Shown: positions 41,912-48,898 of the stretch, piece after piece | How the letters are laid out: every line of letters starts with the position of its first letter | Numbering within the stretch: the stretch's first letter is position 1 | From: Oscillospiraceae bacterium | GTDB lineage: Bacteria; Bacillota; Clostridia; Oscillospirales; Oscillospiraceae | Assembly: GCA_021768185.1 (NCBI GenBank) | Contig: JAETNP010000001.1 | Location: 1-64,000 of the forward strand | DNA: 64,000 bases | Reading direction: 5' to 3' | Notes under the pieces: model-generated | Told to the model about the DNA's origin: nothing | Databases searched by the model: none | The model's input: only the letters and a program-made list of their open reading frames with translations | Program-made: the position numbers and the translations under genes

Positions 41912-43021
41912 ATGACTTTGTCCGACGCCGTTTTTACCCGGTCATCCTGCCGGGACTATTCCCCCCAGCCCCTCTCCCCCGCCCAGCGCCAGCAGCTGGA
42001 GAAGGCTGTGGGGACCTGCAATCTCCGCTCCGGCCTGCATGTCCAACTGGTCTGCGGCGACCCCGAGCCCTTCTCCTCCCTCTTGAAAAGCTGGGGAAGG
42101 ATCGCGGGCGCCCGGAATTACTTTCTCCTGGCCGGTCCCGCCGGGGCCCCGGACCTGGAGGAAAAGTGCGGCTTCTACGGCGAGGAGCTGGTACTCACCG
42201 CCCGGTCCATGGGGCTGGGGACCTGCTGGGTAGGCGGAACCTATGACAAAAAGCGCTGCGCCGCCCGCCTCGCCCCGGAGGAGGAATTGGTGTGCATCAT
42301 CGCCGTGGGCTCCCCCGCCCATCCGGACAGACCGGCGGCGGACCGCTCCCGGAAGTCCCTGGAGGAGCTGGCCCCGGATGCCCAGGACGCCCCGGAATGG
42401 TTCCGCGCCGGGATGGAAGCCGTCCGGCGGGCCCCTTCCGCCATGAACCGGCATGGGTACCGCTTCGCCTGCCGGCCCGACGGGTCCGTCCGGGTGCGGC
42501 TCAGCGGCACGGGGTCCTTCGCCCTGGTGGACCTGGGCATCGCCAAGCGGCATTTTGAGCTGGGGGCCCACGGCGGCGAGTGGACCTGGGGCGACGGCGG
42601 CGTGTTCCGGAAGTCCCGGGAGGAGAAGTCCTGCGGCGCGGTGATCTGGCGGCAGAACGGCAGCAGCCGGGAATACCTGCTGGTGCGGCACAACGGCGGC
42701 CACTGGAGCTTCCCCAAGGGCCACGTGGAGGGCAGCGAGACGGAGGCGGAGACCGCCGCCCGGGAAATTCTGGAGGAGACCAGCCTGACGGCGGAGATCC
42801 ACACGGATTTCCGGCAGCAGGTCACCTACTCCCCCAAGCCGGGGACCATCAAGGATGTGATCTTCTTCACCGCCGTCCCCACCGGCGGGCGGGAGCATCC
42901 CCAGGAGTCGGAGATCTCCCAGCTGGGCTGGTTCTCCTTCCCCCAGGCGGCGGAGCGGATCACCTACGCCACCGACGAGGAGGTCCTGCTGGCGGCGGAG
43001 GCATATTTAAACGAAAATTGA
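41912..43021 (+). CDS. Nitroreductase-Nudix fusion protein
   Basis: A 369-residue protein. Residues about 1-220 are a nitroreductase-like domain (RSSCRDYSPQPLSPAQRQQL; later YGEELVLTARSMGLGTCWVGG). Residues about 235-369 are a Nudix hydrolase most like diadenosine tetraphosphate hydrolases (HWSFPKGHVEGSETEAETAA leading into REILEETSL, with Ser replacing the usual final Gly). Free-standing versions of both domains are common, but the fusion is unusual. A role linking flavin/redox chemistry to nucleotide clean-up is possible but unproven. GGAAAGGAGAG precedes the ATG; TTGACA occurs at 41825-41830 with no clear -10. Confidence 0.82.
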   Translation: MTLSDAVFTRSSCRDYSPQPLSPAQRQQLEKAVGTCNLRSGLHVQLVCGDPEPFSSLLKSWGRIAGARNYFLLAGPAGAPDLEEKCGFYGEELVLTARSMGLGTCWVGGTYDKKRCAARLAPEEELVCIIAVGSPAHPDRPAADRSRKSLEELAPDAQDAPEWFRAGMEAVRRAPSAMNRHGYRFACRPDGSVRVRLSGTGSFALVDLGIAKRHFELGAHGGEWTWGDGGVFRKSREEKSCGAVIWRQNGSSREYLLVRHNGGHWSFPKGHVEGSETEAETAAREILEETSLTAEIHTDFRQQVTYSPKPGTIKDVIFFTAVPTGGREHPQESEISQLGWFSFPQAAERITYATDEEVLLAAEAYLNEN

Positions 43022-43056
43022 GAAAAGAGAGGCGCTTTCGCCTCTCTTTTCCATTT
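43021..43056 (+). terminator. Terminator of the nitroreductase-Nudix gene
   Basis: Stem GAAAAGAGAGGCG/CGCCTCTCTTTTC with a 4-base loop (43022-43051). Confidence 0.8.
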
Positions 43057-43061
43057 CCCTC

Positions 43062-43119
43062 TTGACAGCCCGCCCTGGGCGTGGTATATTCTGCTTATCT
43101 ACTGTTCGGTAAACAGTAG
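43062..43119 (+). promoter_or_regulatory. Promoter and PadR-type operator of the second HAAS module
   Basis: TTGACA (43062-43067), a 17 bp spacer, then TATATT (43085-43090) with extended TGG. The palindrome CTACTGTT-N5-AACAGTAG (43099-43119) lies just after the expected start point and is a good operator candidate for the PadR protein at 44899; another half-site ACAGTA follows. Confidence 0.75.
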
Positions 43120-43147
43120 TATCACACAGTAGAGAGGATGTGCTGTT

Positions 43148-44896
43148 ATGAAATGGAGCGCAAAGCCCGCCCTGACCCGGCAGACGTGGCTAGGCGCGCT
43201 GAGCCGCCGCCTGGCCTGGTCCTTCCCAGAGCCCCAGGCCAAAGAGATCCTGACGGATCTCCAGGCGCAGTTCGAGGCGGGCCGGGAACACGGGAAGTCC
43301 GACGCGGAGATCATCGAAGCCCTGGGTACGCCCCAGGAGGCAGCAGCGCAGCTGCTGGAGGAGGAGCCCGCCGCGCGGACGGAACAGCTTCGCTATACCC
43401 TGCTGTGGCTGGCGGCAGCGGTGGTCTGCTGGGGTTTTGGATGGCTCTGCCTGTATTCGTACGTCAACTTCTTTTTGATGGTGGGGTTCTGCGCCTTTGT
43501 CCCCATGACAGCCTCCGCGCTGTTCATGCTCCTGCGCGGCCCTGCCAGGATCGCGCTGGAACGGCTGGTCCCGCCGGAAAAAACCGCCTCCCGGACGGTA
43601 ACTTTCCTGCTCCCGGCGGCGGCGATGCTGGCCTGCACCACCTTACAGGAGATCGCCATTATCACCGTCATGCGGCTGCATATCATTTTGATAATGAATA
43701 TCGGAGCCGCCATTACCACGTTTTTGCTTATCTTCATCATTGCCATGCTGGTGCTGGCGGCATGGTTCCTGCTGCGGAGCGTGACACGGTCCATCCGGTA
43801 TTTTCCCGGCGTGGTCCACGCTTTGGGAGGCGCGGCAGGGTCGGCGCTGTTTATGACGAGATACTATAAAATTATGGATGTAGACCCCCTCGCCGTGCCG
43901 CCGGAGCTGGAGATTCTGGTCCGCCTGCTGCCCTATTTTGCGGGACTGTTCACCGCGCTGGCGTTCCAGCGGTGGGTTGACGGGCGGAAACCGCTGCCCC
44001 TCTGTTTCCAGGCGAAAGCGGTGACGTGGACGGATTGGCGGCACCATTTAGGGGTAAACCTGCTGGGCTGGTACGACCCGGAGCAAGCGGCGGAGATCGT
44101 CGCGGACTATCAGGAGCAGTACGAGCTGGGCCGGGAGCGGGGGCGAGGCGAGGCCGATATGCTCTCCGAGTTTGGCCGTCCTACCGCCGTAGTCCGGGAC
44201 CTGCTGAAGGAGGACCGGAAGGCCCGCCTGCGCCGCCGGAAAATCTGGATATGGGTCGTCGCGGCGGCGCTCTCAGGCTGGCTTCTGCTGGGCCTGCTGC
44301 GGGCCTTCGAGCTGGGCGGCTGGGGCCTGGGCTGGTGGTTCCAGCAGAATCCCGTCCGGGCGGGCGTGGCCGCCCTGCTGCTGGGTACGGCGGCGCTCTT
44401 CGTCCTGTTCCGCGCCCGGGAGCGGGCGGCAATGGAGCGGCGGTTCCCTGCCCGGCAGAAGCCGTCCGTCTGGCTCCTGATCCCGCCGCTGGTGTGTTCC
44501 GCACTGGCGGAGGGTCTTGGACTGCAGTGCATCTATGCAGCGCCCACCAGGTTTGACCCCTTTTTTCTGGGACGATCGCTGGTCTGGTGTTTCATTACCT
44601 TCCTTGAGTTTTCCGTCCTGCTTCTGGCCCTGCTGCTCATTTGGACGCTGGCGCGGTGCGTGTCCGGGTCCATCCGTCACCTCCCTGCCGTGCCCCTCCT
44701 GGCTGGGAGCTTCGCCCAGGTGGTGTGCGTGGGGCTGTACCTGTCGTCTATGGACCTGGAGTCCGGGTACTTGCAGTCCATAGGGGCCGTCCGGGCATTT
44801 CTTGCCAATCTCTGGCCCCTGGGCCTGGGCGTACTGTTGGCCGCCGTTCTCTGGGCAATACTCCGCGCCGTCGGGAAGTCCCATAAGGAGGGCTGA
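43148..44896 (+). CDS. Polytopic membrane protein with two HAAS-type domains
   Basis: A 582-residue protein built as a tandem: HAAS-like helical domain (about 12-75; EILTDLQAQFEAGREHGKSD), four or more membrane helices, a second HAAS-like domain (about 295-355; EIVADYQEQYELGRERGRGE), then further membrane helices. The repeat suggests internal duplication. Its partner PadR gene starts 2 bp after the stop. The function is unknown; such proteins are thought to act in envelope sensing with PadR regulators. Confidence 0.75.
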   Translation: MKWSAKPALTRQTWLGALSRRLAWSFPEPQAKEILTDLQAQFEAGREHGKSDAEIIEALGTPQEAAAQLLEEEPAARTEQLRYTLLWLAAAVVCWGFGWLCLYSYVNFFLMVGFCAFVPMTASALFMLLRGPARIALERLVPPEKTASRTVTFLLPAAAMLACTTLQEIAIITVMRLHIILIMNIGAAITTFLLIFIIAMLVLAAWFLLRSVTRSIRYFPGVVHALGGAAGSALFMTRYYKIMDVDPLAVPPELEILVRLLPYFAGLFTALAFQRWVDGRKPLPLCFQAKAVTWTDWRHHLGVNLLGWYDPEQAAEIVADYQEQYELGRERGRGEADMLSEFGRPTAVVRDLLKEDRKARLRRRKIWIWVVAAALSGWLLLGLLRAFELGGWGLGWWFQQNPVRAGVAALLLGTAALFVLFRARERAAMERRFPARQKPSVWLLIPPLVCSALAEGLGLQCIYAAPTRFDPFFLGRSLVWCFITFLEFSVLLLALLLIWTLARCVSGSIRHLPAVPLLAGSFAQVVCVGLYLSSMDLESGYLQSIGAVRAFLANLWPLGLGVLLAAVLWAILRAVGKSHKEG

Positions 44897-44898
44897 CC

Positions 44899-45210
44899 AT
44901 GGACGCGCAATTAAAAAAGGGCGTACTGGAGCTGTGCCTGCTCCAGTGCCTCAGCGGAGAGCCGAAGTATGGCTACGATGTCATCCAGACCATGCGGGGC
45001 TGCTTCCCGGACGTAACGGAGAGCACCTTTTACGCCATTCTCCGCCGTCTGGCCAAGGAGGGCGCGGCGGACACCTTCCAGGGCAGCGAGTCCAACGGCC
45101 CGGTGCGGAAGTACTACCGCCTCACGGACGAGGGCCGGGACCGTCTGGCCCAGATGGCCGCGGACTGGCGGAGCCTGCGGGAGATCATGACAAAGCTGGG
45201 CATTCAATAG
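44899..45210 (+). CDS. PadR family transcriptional regulator
   Basis: A 103-residue winged-helix regulator (MDAQLKKGVLELCLLQCL; YGYDVIQTMRGCF; STFYAILRRLAKEG). It is closely similar in layout to the PadR at 5899. It follows the HAAS membrane gene by 2 bp and so is the second gene of its operon, the opposite order to the first module. The palindrome at 43099-43119 is its likely operator. Confidence 0.88.
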   Translation: MDAQLKKGVLELCLLQCLSGEPKYGYDVIQTMRGCFPDVTESTFYAILRRLAKEGAADTFQGSESNGPVRKYYRLTDEGRDRLAQMAADWRSLREIMTKLGIQ

Positions 45211-45212
45211 GG

Positions 45213-45246
45213 ACAGGGCGCGGGACCGCATCCGCGCCCTATCCTT
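45213..45246. terminator. Bidirectional terminator between padR and the MFS gene
   Basis: Stem AGGGCGCGG/CCGCGCCCT (about 45216-45241) followed by ATCCTTTT on the plus strand. Confidence 0.7.
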
Positions 45247-46467
45247 TTACCATTGTGCAAACAGCTTTTTTGCCCCCGCCCCCAGTGCGAAAACAGCGGC
45301 TCCGGTAACCGACAGCACCAGCCAGCCCGGGGAAGCATCGAACCACAAACCGTAGACCGCCTGCCCCAGGGGCTGGGCGCACATGGAGATAGCGGAGACG
45401 CAGGCCATGACCTTCCCGGTCATGTTCTCCGGCGTTTTCTGCTGAATGGCGGAGACGGCGAAAATGGAGAAGGTACACGCGCACGCCTGCGCCGCGCAGA
45501 ACACCGGCACCAGCGCCCCATATTGCCCCGTTGTACCCACCGGCAGCAGCAGCGCACCGCCGCCCAGCAGGGCGCACACCCCCACCGCCGCCACCAACCA
45601 GTGGAGCCGCCGGAAGGGCAGGCGCACCGCCAGCGCTCCCGCCGCCGCTCCCCCCAGCAGGGCCGCCAGCCCCATGGCGCTCTCCGCCGCGCCGTACATC
45701 CGGGCCGAGAGGCCCAGGCTGGTGCGGATAAGGTACGGCAGTCCCACGATGGCCGCGCCGGAGACCAGCGCCCCCACCGCGGCGGCAAACAGCAGCAAAT
45801 CCAATACCTCCCGCCGTTCCCGGGCCAGGAATCTGGCGCTGCCCATCAGGTCCTCCCGGAGGATGTCCCTCAGCCGCTGTCCCCGGACCGGCGGCATCGC
45901 CGGCAGGCGGATGAAGCACTCCAGCGCCGCCGTCAGCAGAAAGCACACCCCCGCCCCCGCCAGCACCGGCCGGACGCCGAAGGCGGTATAGAGCAGGCTT
46001 CCCAGAAAGGGCGTCACCAGCCCGGAGACGGCGTTCACCTGGTTCACCGCCGCGTTGCCCCGCAGGACGTTGTCCCCATGGAGCATCTGCGGGACGCAGG
46101 CCTGGACCGTGGGGGACTCGAAGGCCCCCAGCACGGAGAGGACGATCAGCAGCGCCGCCGTCACGGCGATGCCCCTTCCCTCTCCGAAGGCCGCCGCCGC
46201 GATCAGCACCGCCGTCCCGGAGGCCAGATCCAGCCCCACCATAATGGTGCGCCGGTTGACCCGGTCCGCCAGCACCCCGCCGAAGGGCGTCAGCAGGATG
46301 GTGGGGATCATGCTCACCGCCAGCAGCGTCCCGAACACCGCCGCCGAGCCGATCTCCTCCAATACGTACATAGACAGCGCAAACCGCAGTCCGCCGTTGC
46401 CCAGCAGGGAGAACACCTGCCCCAGGAGCAAAAGGGTAAAATTCCGGGTAAGCAATTTTTCTTTCAT
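45247..46467 (-). CDS. MFS transporter (drug-efflux type)
   Basis: A 406-residue, twelve-helix major facilitator. The first cytoplasmic loop signature GGVLADRVNRRTIMVGLD is present. The nearest pattern is the macrolide-efflux/enterobactin-exporter-like MFS group common in Firmicutes; the substrate is unknown. AAAGGAG precedes the ATG. It lies downstream of a TetR gene on the same strand, with an operator-like palindrome directly before it, so TetR repression relieved by the exported compound is the likely scheme. Confidence 0.88.
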   Translation of the reverse strand: MKEKLLTRNFTLLLLGQVFSLLGNGGLRFALSMYVLEEIGSAAVFGTLLAVSMIPTILLTPFGGVLADRVNRRTIMVGLDLASGTAVLIAAAAFGEGRGIAVTAALLIVLSVLGAFESPTVQACVPQMLHGDNVLRGNAAVNQVNAVSGLVTPFLGSLLYTAFGVRPVLAGAGVCFLLTAALECFIRLPAMPPVRGQRLRDILREDLMGSARFLARERREVLDLLLFAAAVGALVSGAAIVGLPYLIRTSLGLSARMYGAAESAMGLAALLGGAAAGALAVRLPFRRLHWLVAAVGVCALLGGGALLLPVGTTGQYGALVPVFCAAQACACTFSIFAVSAIQQKTPENMTGKVMACVSAISMCAQPLGQAVYGLWFDASPGWLVLSVTGAAVFALGAGAKKLFAQW

Positions 46468-46483
46468 TGTTTTTTCTCCTTTT

Positions 46484-46506
46484 TACATACCTTCTAAAGG
46501 TATGTA
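46484..46506 (-). promoter_or_regulatory. TetR operator-like palindrome at the MFS gene
   Basis: Perfect inverted repeat TACATACCTT-CTA-AAGGTATGTA. Related sites are at 46540-46562 (imperfect) and 47274-47292. Confidence 0.75.
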
Positions 46507-46512
46507 TCTTTG

Positions 46513-46536
46513 CAAAAAATTTGGCGCTTTTGCGCC
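46513..46536 (-). terminator. Terminator between tetR and the MFS gene
   Basis: Minus-strand stem GGCGC-AAAA-GCGCC (46536-46523) followed by AAATTTTTTGC. Confidence 0.65.
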
Positions 46537-46600
46537 GCCTACATACCTACCAAATGAATGTATCTTTCCCAAAGGAATGCCGCCTGCACAGCGGCTTTCC

Positions 46601-47248
46601 TTACGTTACCTCCGGCGGCAGCAGCTGGAAATACCTGTCCGCCAGCGCCAGCATCTCCTCGTCGATGACCGGGACCCCCAGATTCGCGAAGATCTCCCCC
46701 GCGCAGCGGAACTTGTGCAGCAGGCTGTCTCGGGTAGCCGGGAAAATGGTGGGTGCCATCCAGAGAGTGTCCAGCAGGGTCAGCAGCTCCGCCGCCTCCC
46801 GAGGGTACTCCGTGCGGATGGAACCGTCCGCCATCCCCTCCTCGATGAGCTCCAGCCACAGGGGCGTGACGATGGTCTGGTTGTCCTCGATGGCCTTGGC
46901 CAGCAGCCGAGGATTTTTCAGCAGCGGCATACTCTGGCGGCTGAGGCTGGACCAGTCCGGCTCCTGGGTGAGGCGGATGACTTCCTTCATTTTCTCCAGA
47001 CCATTCAGATCCACCCTCCCCCGCACCTTCTCAAAGGGATTGTCATCCCAGAACATTTTTTCCGTGATGGCGTCCATGATCTCCTCTTTGGACTTGAAGT
47101 GGTGATAGACCGCCCCCTTGGTCAGTCCTCCCAGCTGGTCCACGATATCCTGGATGGTGGTATGCTCGTAGCCCTTCTCCAGGAACAGCTTCCTGGCAGC
47201 CGTCAGGATCTTCTCCACCGTCTCCTCCGGATACTTGTTCCGCGCCAT
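46601..47248 (-). CDS. TetR family transcriptional regulator
   Basis: A 215-residue regulator with an N-terminal TetR helix-turn-helix (KILTAARKLFLEKGYEHTTI; QLGGLTKGAVYHHFKSKEEI) and a ligand-binding C-terminal domain. GGGAGG precedes the ATG. It sits upstream of the MFS exporter gene, and matching palindromes occur at both promoters, indicating control of itself and the exporter. Confidence 0.9.
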   Translation of the reverse strand: MARNKYPEETVEKILTAARKLFLEKGYEHTTIQDIVDQLGGLTKGAVYHHFKSKEEIMDAITEKMFWDDNPFEKVRGRVDLNGLEKMKEVIRLTQEPDWSSLSRQSMPLLKNPRLLAKAIEDNQTIVTPLWLELIEEGMADGSIRTEYPREAAELLTLLDTLWMAPTIFPATRDSLLHKFRCAGEIFANLGVPVIDEEMLALADRYFQLLPPEVT

Positions 47249-47273
47249 GATCTCGCCTCCCTGGGATCAAAAA

Positions 47274-47324
47274 TACATTCTTTTGGTATGTTTGGAGTAT
47301 AGCAGAGCGCCTCCCGGTTGTCAA
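47274..47324 (-). promoter_or_regulatory. tetR promoter and operator
   Basis: On the minus strand TTGACA (47324-47319), a 17 bp spacer, then TATACT (47301-47296). Immediately downstream is the operator-like TACATTC-TTTT-GGTATGT (47274-47291, plus strand). Confidence 0.75.
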
Positions 47325-47403
47325 GAGGCTCCCGGAAGAAAAAGTCATCCTTTTGCCAGGAATTCGCGCGGACGGCGTCGATGGCGGAAATGTAAATTTT
47401 TTC

Positions 47404-47443
47404 TTGCCATCTCCCCTGCTTTTTGGTATACTCTACCAAAAGG
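47404..47443 (+). promoter_or_regulatory. Promoter of the HAD hydrolase gene with palindrome
   Basis: TTGCCA (47404-47409), a 17 bp spacer, then TATACT (47427-47432). The -10 lies inside the inverted repeat TTTTGGTA-N5-TACCAAAA (47421-47441), a possible operator. It also ends on the GGAG ribosome site. Confidence 0.65.
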
Positions 47444-47453
47444 AGATGACAGT

Positions 47454-48167
47454 ATGTTCAACACGATCCTTTTCGATCTGGACGGCACCCTGGTCCCCTT
47501 TCTGCAGGAAGAGTTCGTCCACAGCTACTTCAAAGCTCTGGTCCGCCGTCTGACGCCCATGGGCTACGACGGCGAGCGGCTGGTCCAGGCGCTGTGGAAG
47601 GGTGTGGACGCCATGGTGGATAACGACGGCGCCCTCACCAACCGCCAGGTCTTCTGGGAGGTCTTCACCCGGGAGCTTGGCGTACAGGCCCTGGCGCTGG
47701 AGAGCATCCTGGATGATTTTTATGCCAGAGAGTTTGACGGGGTCCGGGCGGTGCTTCGGGAAAACGTGGACCGGAGCGGCCTGATCCGCTTCCTGCGGGA
47801 GCAGGGGTACACGCTGGTGCTGGCCACCAATCCCGTCTTCCCCGCCGTTGCGGTGGAGACCCGGCTGCACTGGGTGGGTCTGGCGGGAACGGACTTCGAC
47901 TGGGTCACCACCTATGAGAACAGCCGCAGCAGCAAGCCCAACCCCGCCTACTACTGGGACATCCTGGCGCGGATAGGGAAGCAGGGCGGCGAGTGCCTGA
48001 TGGTAGGCAACAACCCGGTGGACGACATGGCGGCCCGGGAGGTGGGCATGGAGGTCTATCTGGCGACGGACTATCTGGAGAATCCCAACGGCCTGCCGCT
48101 GGATGTCTGGCCCGGAGGCTCCTTCCGGGAGCTGGAGGCCCGTCTGGCCTCCCTTCCAAAGATTTGA
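47454..48167 (+). CDS. HAD family hydrolase (phosphatase)
   Basis: A 237-residue haloacid-dehalogenase-type phosphatase: motif I FDLDGTLVP (D8, D10), motif II VLATNP, motif III SKPNPAYY, and motif IV VGNNPVDDM. An alpha-helical cap lies between motifs I and II. The substrate is unknown. AGGAG precedes the ATG. Since the his operon lacks a histidinol phosphatase one might consider it, but nothing in the sequence favours that role. Confidence 0.85.
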   Translation: MFNTILFDLDGTLVPFLQEEFVHSYFKALVRRLTPMGYDGERLVQALWKGVDAMVDNDGALTNRQVFWEVFTRELGVQALALESILDDFYAREFDGVRAVLRENVDRSGLIRFLREQGYTLVLATNPVFPAVAVETRLHWVGLAGTDFDWVTTYENSRSSKPNPAYYWDILARIGKQGGECLMVGNNPVDDMAAREVGMEVYLATDYLENPNGLPLDVWPGGSFRELEARLASLPKI

Positions 48168-48233
48168 CGGCCCATGTCCGCCGCCGCCGGAAACAGTTTC
48201 TCGGAAGTTTCCGTAAGTTTCTGCATAATTGCC

Positions 48234-48262
48234 TTGACAAACGGAAAAAAACTGGTTATAAT
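48234..48262 (+). promoter_or_regulatory. rpsU promoter
   Basis: TTGACA (48234-48239), a 17 bp spacer, then TATAAT (48257-48262): a consensus sigma-A promoter, as expected for a ribosomal protein gene. Confidence 0.85.
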
Positions 48263-48339
48263 TCCATATTGTTAAGCCATGTAATTGGCCCTAGAGAGCA
48301 TCCTGGATGAAACCGGATGTATCGGAGGGAGGGAAATAG

Positions 48340-48525
48340 ATGTCTGAAGTTCACGTCAAGGAGAACGAATCCCTGGACAGCGCGCTCAAGCGTTTCAAGC
48401 GCAGCTGCGCCAAGGCCGGCGTTCTGGCGGAAGTTCGCCGCAGGGAGCACTATGAGAGCCCCAGCGTCAAGCGCCGCAAGAAGTCCGAGGCGGCCCGGAA
48501 GAACCGTAACAAGCGTTACTACTAA
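48340..48525 (+). CDS. 30S ribosomal protein S21
   Basis: A 61-residue highly basic protein (starting [19 protein letters not shown]; ending [18 protein letters not shown]) matching bS21, which sits on the 30S platform and helps initiation. GGGAGGG precedes the ATG. Here it is a single-gene unit with a consensus promoter and a strong terminator, without the usual yqeY/GatB neighbour. Confidence 0.96.
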   Translation: MSEVHVKENESLDSALKRFKRSCAKAGVLAEVRRREHYESPSVKRRKKSEAARKNRNKRYY

Positions 48526-48545
48526 GCCAGGTCAAGCAACACAGC

Positions 48546-48582
48546 GCGGTGCATGGACAAAACGCCATGCACCGCTTTTTTA
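48546..48582 (+). terminator. rpsU terminator
   Basis: 11 bp stem GCGGTGCATGG/CCATGCACCGC (48546-48575) followed by TTTTTT. Confidence 0.9.
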
Positions 48583-48597
48583 CTGAGGGAAAACTTC

Positions 48598-48695
48598 CAT
48601 ACTTTTTCTCGAGAGAAAAAGTATCAAAAAGAGCTTTCAATTCGAGACTATACTTGTTGCGATACCTGGATTTCCGCCCGGTGACGATACTGCGC
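48598..48695 (+). repeat. Hairpin-headed intergenic repeat B, copy 2
   Basis: Stem ATACTTTTTCTC/GAGAAAAAGTAT followed by AAAAAGAGCTTTCAATTCGA and CGCCCGGTGACG; about 80% identical to 8227-8325. The remaining stretch to pcrA (48696-48828) shows only AT-rich AAATTT repeats and no gene. Confidence 0.7.
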
Positions 48696-48828
48696 TTGTT
48701 ATCGAAAAATTGTATTAAGCAAGCAAAAAGGCGGCGGCTCCGTGTCCCTACGGGGCCGCTTTCGCATTGCCCATCCCCTTCCGGGCCGGCCCATATCGAA
48801 CAAAAATTTCAAATTTGGAAATTTCCCG

Positions 48829-48857
48829 TTGACCCCGCCGCGGAAGAATAGTAAAAT
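48829..48857 (+). promoter_or_regulatory. pcrA promoter
   Basis: TTGACC (48829-48834), a 17 bp spacer, then TAAAAT (48852-48857). Confidence 0.65.
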
Positions 48858-48898
48858 AGACCTTGAGAAATTTCAGGAAAGAGAGACCGGACATACAT

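Noticed and set aside
47454..48167. Missing histidinol-phosphate phosphatase of the his pathway
   Set aside because: The HAD protein has only generic motifs, is far from the operon and has its own promoter and palindrome.
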